This document shows positions 33,784 to 45,463 of a stretch of 64,000 nt of DNA, in pieces. Origin of the DNA: Aotearoamyces nothofagi (lineage: Eukaryota; Ascomycota; Leotiomycetes; Leotiales; Tympanidaceae); assembly GCA_015345905.1 (NCBI GenBank), contig JADDTR010000026.1, positions 62,001-126,000 on the forward strand. The letters are read 5' to 3'. The position numbers were made by a program, and so were the translations under genes. The stretch's first letter is position 1, and every line of letters begins with the position of its first letter. The notes beneath the pieces were generated by a model. The model was not told the DNA's origin. It did not search any database and worked only from the letters and a program-made list of their open reading frames with translations.

Positions 33784-34219
33784 CCGAGTCTGCCGAGTCC
33801 GGCAGCGGCAATAATCAGGCGCTGGCGGGATCGTGATCAAGCGAGCTTTAACCATTCGATCTTCGCGGCTCATGCTCGCTGGTTCCTGCCTTTTCCGACA
33901 CGTCTTTTGTCAGCTGATACGAATGCTGCGATCATCGCAATTGTTGAAAAGGTCCGGGGATTCCTGATTGCCGCCTTGTTATGTCATCCGTAATCGATAG
34001 CCACTCACTCCCCGTCCGAACCACCGACTTAACAGGAAGGATCCAGCGATATCCTCTAGATGGCCCTTTTTCTTCGCATCGGCCAATGCCTGCCGGTTAA
34101 CCTGTCAATTGAGATTTAAATAAAAGCATCTCCCTGCCCCACGTGCGTTGTATCATCATGATATAGTGATATATATCTCCATCGTCGCATCTTTGACATC
34201 CGTCTGTAAACTGCAAAAA

Positions 34220-35801
34220 ATGCGCGTGACCTCAGGAACCGCGGCATTATCATGCCTACTGACTGTAGCAACGTCATTGAACGTCGGTCCTGGTTACGAG
34301 TACCCAATTGAAGGTACTGCTATATCTTCTTTCAAAACCTGCCCAATTCTAATTGTCCGGGCTATAGATCTCAATAAAGACCTTCCGTTCTCCCAGCCGG
34401 TGACATTTGCTCATCTCGAGTGGCAACGATGTCTCGCCGAGACCCATGAATCTGTGAGTTTTTTTTCACAGTCTTGGATGCGCCAGCTGTCCTTCGCCTC
34501 TCTCCTTTCATACTTTACTGATACTTAATTCTCGTATACAGCCACTTGACATTGCAATTCTAGGCTTCCCATACGATACCTCGACTTCCTACCGCCCAGG
34601 CGCAAGATTTGGTCCTCGAGGCATTCGCGCAGGTTCAGCGAGGGAGAAAAAGGGACGTAGCTATAACACCGTATGGGAAATTGATCCATATGAGCAAGGC
34701 CTCGAAATCGTAAGTGCTTCCTATTTATTGTTGTTTACCAACTACCTATTTTCTTAGAGAGATGTTAATGTTATTAGATCGATTGTGGTGACGTACCCGT
34801 AACGCCATTTGATGCCGCACATGCATTCAAGCAGATGGAACAGGCATACCGACAGATTCTGTATCATCCAACTTCGAATAAAAGTATGTTGGTTCAGATT
34901 CCCCTGCCATGGCGTGAGATACTAATATCTGTCTGCGTCCAGATACGTGGGAGCACCCGAGGATTATCAGCTTGGGAGGTGATCATTCGATTGTGCTGCC
35001 AATTTTGAGGTCGTTGAAGACCGTTTACGGCCCAGTTTCGGTTATACATCTCGATTCACATCTCGATACGTAAGTTGTATGCTGTTTCCCAAAGGCGCCC
35101 CCAGGGTGACTGCAGTTCCTTCCATGGTAATTTGGCACACACTGACAAAGTTCCTTGCAGTTGGGACCCATATGAGGGATACACCGGTATTGTATCAAAC
35201 CAGTCTGCCATCACCCACGGCACATTCTTCTGGCATGCAAGCAGAGAAGGCTGCATCGCCAAAGGGACAAGCGTACACGGAGGACTAAGAACCAAGCTTT
35301 TTGTAGGTATGTCGTCCAGAAACAAAAGTGTGTACTAATAAAATCAGAGCCCCAAGGACTACGAAATTGACAAGAACGTCGGATTCGCTATCATTGAAGC
35401 CCAAGAGATCGATGAGATTGGAATGTCAGGCATCATAGAGAAAGTAAGGAAAGTTGTAGGGGATACACCTACATACCTTTCAATCGATATTGATGGTGAG
35501 CCATAGCCCCTGGTTCTTTCATGCTAGATATGCTAATCAAATAGTATTGGACCCAAGTATTGCTCCTGCCACTGGAACACCAGAATCCGGCGGATGGACG
35601 ACTCGTGAACTGAAAAGATTCATCAAGGGTCTAGAGGGTGTCAACCTCATTGGTGCCGACGTAGTTGAAGTCAGCCCCCCATATGACTCTGTTGCGGAGA
35701 CTACCTCGATAGCTGCAGCGGATCTTATCGTAGATATTCTGGCTGCTATGGCGAAGTCTGGGAGCTTCGAATCGGCACGTGCTGGGAAGGACGAACTGTA
35801 A
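34220..35801 (+). CDS. Agmatinase / ureohydrolase with N-terminal hydrophobic leader
   Basis: Eight exons (34220-34313, 34368-34453, 34542-34709, 34778-34883, 34943-35069, 35161-35302, 35348-35495, 35545-35801) give 375 residues in frame. All manganese-ligand motifs of the ureohydrolase family are present: GGDHSI, the D-x-H-x-D motif as LDSHLDT, and [17 protein letters not shown]. The [18 protein letters not shown] loop and the length fit fungal agmatinases, which cleave agmatine to putrescine and urea. The first 20 residues are mildly hydrophobic with a cleavable look, so the enzyme may enter the secretory pathway. It lies between a divergent permease and an ARG81-like regulator. Guanidino substrate other than agmatine is possible. 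Confidence 0.88.
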
Positions 35802-36243
35802 GGTATAGATAAGGTCTGTTGGCGTATGATGACGGGCTATTGTGGGCGACGCTGAGGAAAACAGAAACTAAACCATTCTAAGCTGGAATTATATATTTTG
35901 TCGGCATGCAGTGACAGCATTACAAGAAGTCCCGAAATAAGAAGGATATACTTGAGAACTCTTTGGCCGATGTATCCTGGTTCGGTGTAATTACGAAGGA
36001 TGCCCAGATAAAGGAAAGATAAGGATTTGACTAGGCCAGCTCTGGCGATTTAGCGAGTTCGGCATGCCTCCAAACCAACGTCAGCAGATTATGAACGCCA
36101 CGTGCCTTTCTGACAGTACGTCGGAAACATCTATAAACTTGGTGTATAATTTTTGATACCGTACTGTATTGAAGTAAAGCCTAACGGTATGACGCACAAT
36201 CTGTGATTCAGATGGGTGTTCGTCATTGCCAGCGTTAAATCTA
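35802..36243. other. Intergenic, promoter of the ARG81-like regulator
   Basis: 442 bases between agmatinase and the downstream regulator on the same strand. No gene is seen. Confidence 0.5.
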
Positions 36244-38234
36244 ATGGACCTTAGAAAGCCCAGGTCGGTGACATATACGGGGTAAGTCAAACCACGGCGA
36301 TGTGCACATGGTATACTGACGATGGCCAGTTGTTGGACTTGTAGATCTCGGAAGGTTAAATGCGATGAAGGTCAGCTCAATGGCTGTGGCCCTTGTCGAG
36401 CGGCAAGCCTCAATTGTGCCGGATATGGCTTGAATTTGATCTGGGTATCGAAGGATGGTGTCATTCCGGAGAGGGCCCAATCTGGGCGGAGGACGATTAA
36501 ATTAAGTATAGATTCTAGTATTTGGCTTCTTCAGTTATGGACCTGACCACATGACTAGATACCAACAATGACTCGGCTATGTCGACGAGGGATATCAATC
36601 ACGCTCTTGCTACCATTGATACTCTCGTAGACCAGTCTTCCATAGAGATAGGACCGTTTTCGGTCTTTTCCGCCATTGATAACAGCAATAGCTCCGTTCA
36701 TGGTACTCCTATTCTGAATACAGCGTCTGCTCAAGAGGTCTCTACCAATACTCAAAGCTCTTACCACGAACAAGAGCAGGTCCCTACACCACCATCGGTT
36801 GACGAGATAATTAACCCGGACCATTTGAAAGGCACTGATACTAACACGTCTTCTTCTGCTCTATCAACTGGCCATGATAGCAGTTTATCAACAGCTCTTA
36901 CCCTGCGCAAACAGTCGCTAGTATCTTTTGCGAAGTCGACAAGAGCAACTCCCAATTTCGACCTTTCGATGCCATTATTCAATGACTCTGAATCAGCAAT
37001 GCTATTGCATCACTATGCGAACCATGTTGCTTACCTCTTTCAGCCAGTGCTACATCCATGTAACCCATGGCGGACGACGTATATTCCCACCGCACTTGAA
37101 GGCTCCTCCGACCTCCTTATTTCCCGAAACTCGCCGGTGAGATCTCATGCCAGCGCATCATTATTTCATGCACTGCTTGCTGCTTCTGCATTTCACCTGT
37201 GTGGGTCTGATGAAGGCCAAACACGCATGTATCGACTTGCAATCATGCACAGAACCAGGGCTCTTGAGGAGATTAGAATAGCACTCTCCAGCTGTAGCGA
37301 GCCACGCCAATATAAGGCTTTCATGACAGCCATGCTTTCTCTAGTCTCTGTAGATGTAAGGACGTCTATTCTAATTGATTATCACCGTTTAACGTTCTTC
37401 TAGATAATTAACGGCGGAGATTCTGATCATTGGATCCACCTTGATGCATGCAACCAAATGCAAAAGTCTAGACATAGCCCAGGAGTTGTTAGTCTCTCTA
37501 CAAAGCAGCTCAATCACATGTGCAGCTTCCTAAGCCTCCTTTCACGCACATCATCCGGAGCTCTCACACCCTTACCATGGCCACCGGAGGGCTTGCCATC
37601 TATGGCATCTATATTTGACAGTTCAGACGGAGAATTGGAATATATTTATGGTGTCACGTCGTCCATTGCTACAATAATTTATAAAATCTGCCAGTTCTCC
37701 CGACATTTAGCCTACTACACAAATTCACAAATACCCTCCGGTCTCCTCGATGCCTGCAAACAGTTAGGAGACGACCTTATGGCATGGTCTATCGAATCTG
37801 AATCCTTCGCCTCGATAGACCCCAAACAGACCGTCATGCTCGAGATTGCACATTATCAAGCCCGAGCCTTCAGGAGTGCTGCCCTAATTTACTATTATCG
37901 GGTTATCCAGAACTGCAGCCCACAGGAGCTCCAAGTTGAACAGCAGGCTGTTTTAGAGTATATGACTGCAGCGGAGGACATAAAGGACGCTTTTATGGGA
38001 AGCCAGAAGATGGTGGCACCGATATCTTGGCCAGCATTCATTGCGGCATGTGAAGCAATTAATCGCGAGCCATGGAGAGTGTGGTGGTTGCGGATTCAGG
38101 AGTATCGGCTAGGCAATTATAGGCGGCAGTGGGAGATTATACAAGATGTTTGGGCTGCTACAAACGGAACCCGTGGACCGGTCTACTGGAGAGAGATCCT
38201 CGAACAACAGGGAAAACGCGTACTGCCCATTTGA
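36244..38234 (+). CDS. Zn2Cys6 transcription factor, arginine-regulator (ARG81/ARGRII)-like
   Basis: Four exons (36244-36281, 36330-36505, 36559-37355, 37404-38234) give 613 residues. The 38-base first exon supplies MDLRKPRSVTYTG and splices to CWTCRSRKVKCDE, giving a zinc cluster with Cys at 14, 17, 24, 32, 35 and 42 (CX2CX6CX7CX2CX6C). The context GCWTCR.RKVKCD and CAGYGLNLIW closely match ARG81/ARGRII-type arginine regulators. The remainder is a fungal transcription-factor domain (DUF3468 type: ILNTASAQEV region, LLHHYANHVAYLFQP, ASAFHLCG, then W-x-x-H-L-D-A-C). A nuclear regulator of the neighbouring agmatinase and permease is a natural inference. Starting at the in-frame ATG of exon 2 would lose the Gly before the cluster. 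Confidence 0.87.
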
Positions 38235-38457
38235 AAGACCTATTTCTTAGCTTTGGACTGCCAAGTGCAAGAAAAGACGACGAGATCGATGCAAAATGTA
38301 AAAATATACGCAGATCCAGCAAGCCAACCTACCAATAGGGATTTAAGACCTTTTCACGACGATGTCATAAAACTCAACTGAAGGATGAATCTTTAAAGGG
38401 GGGGCTTACCTAGCAACAAAGTGTTTCCTAGGATACGTAAGTTATGGATATCTATAG

Positions 38458-38646
38458 CGTGTCTATCATGCAACCTTCAAAGTGATTCAAAGGCAGATCC
38501 TTGATGAAAGCAACCCAGCGAACGAATTAGCCGCTCATCTCAATGTCGCCCTTGGCTACAGTGGTTCAGGGGAATACCAAGTCGTATTAGGCGATGGTTA
38601 CTTTCGGCGCCAATCTAGTAGAGTGAGAACAGAAAGCAATAGATAG
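38458..38646 (+). pseudogene. Orphan coding-like fragment of unknown family
   Basis: An open stretch of about 62 codons, without its own ATG, reads ILDESNPANELAAHLNVAL then GYSGSGEYQVVLGDGYFRRQ. The amino-acid balance and lack of low complexity look like real protein. I do not recognise the family. It may be the remains of a gene, or an exon of an unrecognised transcript. Confidence 0.25.
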
Positions 38647-38820
38647 GATACAGGATGAGAAAGGATATATAGTTCTTTAGTTACGGCCGAAAATGATGTA
38701 TTTTCTCATCTATAAGTAAATTACTAGTCTCTGAACAAACTACGCACAATATTTCTTTCCCTAAATGCCTATCCAGCAAGTCTCTACCTACACTCAGGAC
38801 GAGTAGCCTACTCGCGGGGG

Positions 38821-38862
38821 GGATCGGATATTGACATGAGGATAATGATAGGATCGGATATT
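38821..38862. repeat. Direct repeat GGATCGGATATT x2
   Basis: The 12-mer GGATCGGATATT occurs at 38821 and 38851. The second copy continues into CGG, giving CGG-N5-CGG. It lies about 220-260 bases before the ATG of the second Zn2Cys6 regulator. The TCGGATAT core also occurs at 33760 in the agmatinase promoter. Confidence 0.6.
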
Positions 38863-39077
38863 CGGCTAAAGTTACCATCCGTGAGGATTGCGTCGGGTAA
38901 CAATTGTTCCGTGCCGATTACCAAGGAGTCAACTCAAGTTTATCATCCTCGTGGAAATTATAATTACATCCCTGTGAAATATGTTTTCCAATATCAATGG
39001 AAGGAGATCTTCATACAATTTTTCCATCAGGTAGCCGGATTTTTATCTCGACTTTGTATTGGCTCTGCTGAACACAT

Positions 39078-41276
39078 ATGGCGTCATCCCCCGCCATAAA
39101 TGTATGTCCCAGACCCCGGAACCCTAGAGCTTGTGAAGCTTGTCGGTCTAGCAAAGTTAGATGCTTTCCAAGTGAGAGCCTGGGTATATGCCAGAGGTGT
39201 GTATTGCCTAATTTATAACCAATATACAAAAACGCCATCTGACGAGCTCCCTAGATGCTTGAAATCTAGGCTTAACTGTGTCGTTAGTGCTGAAATACGT
39301 ACAAGAAGAGCTCGCAGGCCTCAAAAGTATGAGTGGCATATTTTTCTGGCTATTCCAACTGCTAACGTTGGTAATCCAAGTCACCTCGCACAAGATGGGC
39401 CCAGCGCACTCAATAATGCATCGGTTGTTGAGGAAGAATCAGCACGTTTTCGCATCAGCCTCCCCGCCACCCCATATCCAGATGTCAGTGATGCTATTTC
39501 CACATTACAGAAATGTCATGAGGAAACCATGTCGCGGGTCATGGCTTCCAGCCCGTCCAAGGCTCCAATAATCTCTTCTGCAACGGCACCATCTCCTCCG
39601 TCGTCTACACTGTGTCCCATGCATACTTGGTCCATTCCGCAGCAAGTCATCGAGCAACGTGATCTCGGCCTTATACAAGCAAAGAAGCTTTTGGAGAGAT
39701 TCCGTAGTATGGCCTCCTACTTTCCGTTTGTTGTACTCCCCCCGGACGCGACAGTCGAGTCGTTATCTAAAAGTTCTCCGTTCCTGCTCCTCGGTCTTCT
39801 CGTTGCAGCTTCCAGTACAGACATACAGCTACAACGCCAACTAGACCATGAGTTCAAGCGTGTCCTGAGCTCCACTGTCATTATTGAAGGTCAGAAGAGT
39901 CTAGATTTTCTTCAAGGATTACTAGTGTATATCGCCTGGTGAGTTAAACAGGAATGTTGCGGACGCGCATAGGATGTTTCCTATGTGAACTATCATTTGT
40001 TAACACTTTTCGGCCATCAGGTATCCGTTTCATCTCAAGCCATCTAACTACTACCAGACCAATATGTATGTGAACTTAGCCGTCAGCCTTGTAGTCGACC
40101 TTGGACTAGATCAGCAACAACCAGATGAGGCAAGCTCTCTTCCCGACCATTCGAGAGAAGGCCTCCTTGATGGCGAATCATTTAGCAATGCCGCACTGCG
40201 TGCCTACTTGGGTTGTTATTATCTCTCGGCTAAGTAAGCCTCAGATCTGTATATTAAGGCGGTATTAACAAGATGCAGCCACGCTACGGGACACCAGAAA
40301 CCGAATAGTTTGGTTCACACCAAGTTAATGGACTACTATACCGATCTGTTTTTCAAACAGCCAGAAGTCCCAAGCGATACCTACTTTTACCCCCTTTGCA
40401 ACTCGCAGCACATAGCAGAGCACCATCATCAATTATTATGCAAACACCAACCCGAAGGACAGGCTTTTACTATTACAACATTTCAAGCTGAGATGAATGC
40501 ACAGCTTTGGAAGAGCTCCTTTCCTGAGGCCATGGGAACCATTCGTAAGTCCTCTCTCCCCTCGTTGCCGCCTATCATGAGCCGACCGTGTCGTCTTAGC
40601 CTACCTTGGGATCGCCGAGCGCATCATGAACATTAGGAGCTACAGTTATAACCTCGGTTTCCTGCGTAAATTCCGACAACATAAAGATTGGATGTTTGCG
40701 AGTCGCGACCTTTTACGGTGTGTGGGAGCCTGCAAGAAGTTTTTCGAGTACCTCCTTTCGATTGCACCAACACAATACGGCATTTTAACCGTTGTCCAGT
40801 GGACCAGCATTATAGAAGCTATTGTTATCCTGTCGAAGCTGTCCTTTCCGATTGATGAATGTCACGACTGGGATTTCAGAATCGCAAGGGAGACGGCACC
40901 GTTGGCGATCTATTTGGAAAGTCTTTGCTATCGGCTACAAGGCCTTTCAGGAATGTCTAGTAAGGACCCCACTGTTCCAAAGAAGCCTGATTTTCCTTTC
41001 ATCTTCCAGATGGTTCTTGAAAGCGTTAAGAAGACTTACGAGCAGCGGGTTCAAGAGGATTTAAATGGAGTGCCCAACGACGAGGACATAGCGAACGTCA
41101 AAATGGCCAATCACAGCCACACAGTGGAGAATCTACACTGTCCCATGAGTGATCAAGAGCTACTAGCCCATTTAAATTCATTGGACGAAGAAAGTAAGAA
41201 GGCGTCTGATGGACAGCCGAGTGTGCCTCTATATCACGATCTATGGGCAACGATGACGATGAGTTGGGCTTCCTGA
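39078..41276 (+). CDS. Zn2Cys6 transcription factor with fungal-specific domain
   Basis: Six exons (39078-39196, 39255-39326, 39381-39938, 40021-40233, 40279-40544, 40600-41276) give 634 residues. The zinc cluster is split by the first intron: ACEACRSSKVRC in exon 1 and RCLKSRLNC completed by exon 2, Cys at 19, 22, 29, 38, 41 and 48 (CX2CX6CX8CX2CX6C). A basic RTRRARRPQK linker follows. The middle region (LSKSSPFLLLGLLVAASS, LDFLQGLLVYIAWYPF, NMYVNLAVSLVVDLGL) is typical of the large family of fungal regulators of secondary or nitrogen metabolism. Its target is unknown; position next to the ARG81-like gene suggests a common pathway. Confidence 0.87.
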
Positions 41277-43099
41277 ATGAGATTAATGACCGAAAGAGCG
41301 AAATTATCATGTAGACAAGTTAGTGATTGCACAATAGCCAACCAAGTATTTCTCTCGGGCATCAAACAAGACGATAAGGCAGCATACGATATAGGGTCTC
41401 GACGCAATCTATTCAAAACATGGATGCGAAACCGGAATAATGTTGAGTGTCAGCACAGTCCGGGCTATCAGCGGATCCGATGCCCTCGACAGTGACAAAT
41501 ATAGCCTTTTGTCTGTATTCACACCGTTTACCCGAACATCTCGAGGCTTATAACCGGATTCTCAGAAGCAACGTCGCGTGCCCATGGACCGTCGTGAGAT
41601 GGTCTCGACAGGTAATACATAATCCGAAGTCTAGTTGCTTCGGCAATCGAGCCTAGGTTTCCATTATGCATACAGCCGCTGATCGTCGAGGTTCTATCGT
41701 TGGTGAAATCGAGTGCTGTCTCAGATAGGCGGAGACGCGAGACTGCCGACGCCTCACGAGAGGAGATTACGAATGCCAGAACTGCCATGCATGCGGATGT
41801 CGAGGATGCCCTGGAAGGTTTCACGAGTGACAGACGGAACGGGGGATTAGATGAAGGACCCCAGTGCAGGGATTTAGGGAGGGAGGAGGGATTGGTGGGA
41901 TAGGTGCGGGTGGTGATCACGTGCCGTAGAGAGCAAGAGGGAGATGATGGGGCGCTGGCGGGTTCCTCCGGGCGGGAGCAGGAAAGGCTGAATTATACTT
42001 GTAGAGCACGTCTCCAAACCTCCCCTGGTGGTCGGCCTTTTATGCCGCCAACTCAATTGCCTCCCAATTTCTTCGTACACACAGTACAGTACATGCCCAC
42101 CTATTGCACCCCAGCATAGGCAAAAATACATGGTAGCTAGGCAAGCGCAGGCGTCCAGCCCCAAGCCGGGCAGGCCAATGAGCAGTTCTGGTGGCCCGTC
42201 TCCTGTATGCGCATGCTGGGCCAGGTGCTGGGCATCACGAGAGGCAGGTGGCGCGATATCACGCCGGGGGACTGAAAGCAGAGGCAAAGCAGGCGCGCGC
42301 AAGCTGGACCGGGCCACGGCCAAGGCCATCTCCGTCGCGTTGTCTCACACGTCGGCGGGTATATGCGAAAGTGCGTGCAGGCAGGCAATTCCTCGGCAGA
42401 ACATGTACTGTTACTACTACCATGCACTGTGTATATCACGTATGTCGGGAAGCACAAGCCCTGCCCGCCAATTCCTACAGGTCCGCGAAACAAGGGTAGT
42501 GTAAGAAGGAGGACAGAAGTACAACACACCATGCAGGCACTTCCGGTATAATGTGCATTGGCACGTATATGTATTGATTGATATAGCCCTACCTACCCTG
42601 CACTTTGCAATACAGTACAACAAACACCGCATCTCCGCACCGTTCAGCTGCACGTGCCTCTGCGCACGCACCAGACGCCGGCGCGTGGCCGACCGACAGG
42701 CCGGGTAGGGCTAAGGCCTAAACCCTCCCCCGATGTCCTGGAATAGAAAAACGCATCCGTAGCCGAGAGCGGTTAAGTCGCGAGAAGGGCCAGGCAAGGC
42801 AAGAAGGCGCCTTACAGTGGAATTGGATTGGCCTGGGAGCGAGCGGGTAGTGTGCTGGGCATGGCCGAGATGGGGTGGGACGATAGCTGGCTGTACAGTG
42901 GCTGTCCGCGGGGCTGGAGGAGGGAAGATTTGTCTGTCTGTCTGTCTGGCTGGGTGGGTGGGTTGGTGGGTATGGGCGGTTCTTGCACAGCCTAAGGCCA
43001 GGTACAGACAGGTACAGGTATGTACGGTACGGTATTTGTATACTATCGACGGCAGCCACAGGACCACGTGAGGACCCGTAGCTGCTAGCCGCAGTAGGA

Positions 43100-43330
43100 A
43101 CAGTACGTACGTATACAGTACTGTAGGCAGGTAGCGTGGCCACAGCACAGAGGTACGGTACAGTGCGGATGGCAGCCACAGTACAGAAGGACAGCCATGG
43201 TATAGTACAGTATAGATAGTAGCCACAGTATAGCAGTACAGCCACAGCACAGAAGTACAGCCACAGCACAGCAGCACAGCAGGAACTGCAAGGCAGCAAC
43301 AGTCACAGTCACAGCAACCAGCCCGTCTCC
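43100..43330. repeat. Degenerate CAGCCACAGYACAG-type tandem repeat
   Basis: About 230 bases made of variable units built from ACAGCCACAG, CACAGTACAG and AGAAGTACAG. It lies within a broader zone of GTACAG/GTACGG repeats that starts near 43000. Confidence 0.75.
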
Positions 43331-43719
43331 GCTCACGTGCCCCCACCGGCCGACCCATCTCGCCCTCCCCTATCCCCTATCCCCTCTAGCCCCCCTCGCG
43401 CGCCAGCCAGCACCAGGCACCCAGCGCTGCAACGGCGGGACGGGCGGGGCCCGTGCGTGCCCGGCCACCCTATCAGGCGGCGTCGCGTCTCGGCAGCCCC
43501 GTCACCATCCCTGCCTAGCGCGCGCACTCGGTGGGAGGGGAGAGATTAGGTACTGTACTGTACTGTACTTGTGCTGTGTGCTGCAAGGCCAGCGGGTCCG
43601 GGCGGGTCTGGGCTAGGAGGAGAGGAAAATCTGTGCAGCGGGCGCGGTGGGCTGGCCCTCTTTTTTTTTTTTTTTCCCCTTTCTTTTCTTCGCTGGGCGG
43701 CGGTGGGCTGGCAGGGTGA

Positions 43720-44000
43720 TGATGATGATGAAGAGGAGGATGGGATGGGATGGTGATGGTGGTGGTGATGGGATTGTGGTGGTGGTGGAGACGGAGATGG
43801 AGATTGGAGATTGGAGATTGGAGATTAATGGCAGCCGAAAGCAGAAGAGACGTCGGCGGCTATTCTACTGTACTGTACTACTGCACTGCTATCTATCTAT
43901 CTATCTATGTATATGCGCATGCGCACGCGCATGACAGCAGCGATATACCCGATCTGAAGGTCCCTCTCCTCCCTCCTCCCTCCTCCCTCCTCCCTCCTCG
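43720..44000. repeat. Consecutive microsatellites (GAT, GGT, TTGGAGA, TCTA, CTCCCTC)
   Basis: In order: GATGATGAT near 43720, GGTGATGGTGGT near 43752, TTGGAGA x4 near 43800-43826, TCTA x5 near 43890-43907, alternating CGCATGCGCACGCGC near 43914, and CTCCCTC x5 near 43968-44000. A poly-T run of about 16 precedes them at 43661. Confidence 0.8.
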
Positions 44001-44107
44001 CTCCTCGCCCTCTACGGGACGGCGCATCGACTGCCGAGACTCGTCAGCGTCTCCCGCTGGTCAGGGTGGGCTTTGCTATGGTCTTCTTCGCGCTGGCGCC
44101 GGGCCGG

Positions 44108-44310
44108 TGGGCGTAATGGGCGTAATAGGCATAATAGGCATAATAGCCGGCGCCTGGCTGGAGCCTGGTGGACGGACTGGCTGACGGACGGGCTGGTTGA
44201 CGCCTTGACGATTGACGAGCCCTGGACGGGAGACTCTGAGTGGCCCTGCCAGTGGTCCTGCCAATAAATAGTCCTGCCAATAAATAGTCCTGCCAATAAA
44301 TAGTCCTGCT
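44108..44310. repeat. 9-mer (GGGCGTAAT) and 16-mer (TCCTGCCAATAAATAG) arrays
   Basis: GGCGTAAT/GGCATAAT units of nine bases repeat four times at about 44109-44146. TCCTGCCAATAAATAG repeats three to four times at about 44256-44308, followed by CTACTCTAGCTACA-type units. Confidence 0.8.
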
Positions 44311-45079
44311 GCTACTCTAGCTACACCAATTGTCCTGCTACTCTACTCTAGCTACAGGCTACAGTACAGCACAGTCGGTTCAGTATAGCTACAGTACTGT
44401 ACCTTGGCCTTACTCCTGCTAATCTAGCCTCCCCCCTCCCCAAATTGCCCTAAATTGCCCTAAATTGCCCAGCCAGCCAGCCCGGCCCAGCCCAGCCCAG
44501 CTCATGCAGCCCTGTGCGAGTGCGTCCCCTCTTCTCTTCGCACCCACGCACGCACGCACACGCCATCTCGTCCCTGCTCCATCTTTCCCGTCTTCTGCTC
44601 CCCCGCCGCATCTCTTCCCTCTTCCCTCTACATCTACATCTGTATCTGCATCTGCATCTACAACCACCACCTACCCATCCTCTCGCTCTCTGTCTCAAGC
44701 ACACCCGACTTCGTTGGCAAAGTCACCACGCTCGCTATCCACGCTCGCTCCCGTACGGCTCTCGTCTTGTCTTTCCTGGACGCCGCAGCGCTTGTTGTCC
44801 AGCCCACGCTCGTTAAGAAGAATCCCGCACTGTATACGCGCAGCCTCGCTTTGTCGCATCTCGAAACCGCCCAGACGCACGCGCCTCTGATCTGGAACGC
44901 TGGAAACCTCCATTGTTCCATTGCATATCATCCGTTCTCTCGTCCGAACTCCATTGCCGTGTCTTCGACGTCCTCACGGAGCCGACTATCGCGCTGATCC
45001 CGACGATCTCTCTCCACAATAATACATATATACACACCACCAAAGGATATATTCTTGATCGCAACCGCCCATCTCAGCC

Positions 45080-45463
45080 ATGCGTCTATCCACCCTTACT
45101 GCAGCGCTGCTGCTTCCTCTTCTCGCTATTGCGCAGAGCTCGTCCGGCGAGACGACAACCTCGACGCAGACCCTGACCAAGACTGTCACCCTCATCGAGA
45201 TTGTTTCCACCGAGACCTCGACTTGCTCTTCGAACTCGACCTCGGCGGCATACACCACTGCTGCAGCTTCCACCTCGGCCTATTTGTCGTCTGCATCAGT
45301 GAACAGTACCGCTGCTAACACTGCTGCCGCTACTGCTGCCAGCACTGCTGTCGCTTCCACCAGCGCAAATTCCACCATCTACGTGGGTGCAGCATCAAGC
45401 TTGAGTGGCGCGAACATCGGAGCCGCAGGACTGGTCATGATGGCTTTCGCAGCAATGCTATAA
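45080..45463 (+). CDS. Small Ser/Thr/Ala-rich GPI-anchored surface protein
   Basis: Single exon of 127 residues. A clear signal peptide (MRLSTLTAALLLPLLAIAQ) is followed by a Ser/Thr/Ala-rich region and a hydrophobic C-terminus (about 105-127) with small residues before it, as expected for a GPI signal. One Cys lies in the STETSTCSS motif common in fungal wall proteins. It is probably heavily O-glycosylated and attached to the cell wall or membrane. A pyrimidine-rich leader suggests strong expression, which is inference. Confidence 0.75.
   Translation: MRLSTLTAALLLPLLAIAQSSSGETTTSTQTLTKTVTLIEIVSTETSTCSSNSTSAAYTTAAASTSAYLSSASVNSTAANTAAATAASTAVASTSANSTIYVGAASSLSGANIGAAGLVMMAFAAML

Larger units (their letters stand above)
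32946..34219. other. Divergent promoter region between permease and agmatinase
   Basis: 1.27 kb with no gene. It contains two closely spaced CACGTG boxes and two CGG/CCG inverted pairs (listed separately), and a 15-base direct repeat (GAGATCCTTAAACG-like, two copies near 33387 and 33401). Confidence 0.55.
38235..39077. other. Intergenic between two regulators
   Basis: 843 bases. It holds a short coding-like open stretch (38458-38646) and a 12-base direct repeat with a CGG core (38821-38862), both listed separately. Confidence 0.5.
41277..45079. other. Gene-free, GC-rich region dense in tandem repeats
   Basis: 3.8 kb with many open frames on both strands that are products of low-complexity GC-rich DNA; none shows a domain. 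From about 42.8 to 44.7 kb at least ten different short tandem arrays follow one another. The last few hundred bases, pyrimidine-rich, are the promoter of the GPI-protein gene. Confidence 0.55.

Noticed and set aside
33486-33836. 116-codon plus-strand frame in the permease/agmatinase promoter
   Set aside because: An equally long frame lies antisense, no domain is visible, and the sequence holds dense regulatory-like motifs.
42711-43358. Several long overlapping minus-strand frames (up to 215 codons)
   Set aside because: They are translations of GTACAG/ACAGCC tandem repeats and exist in more than one frame over the same DNA.
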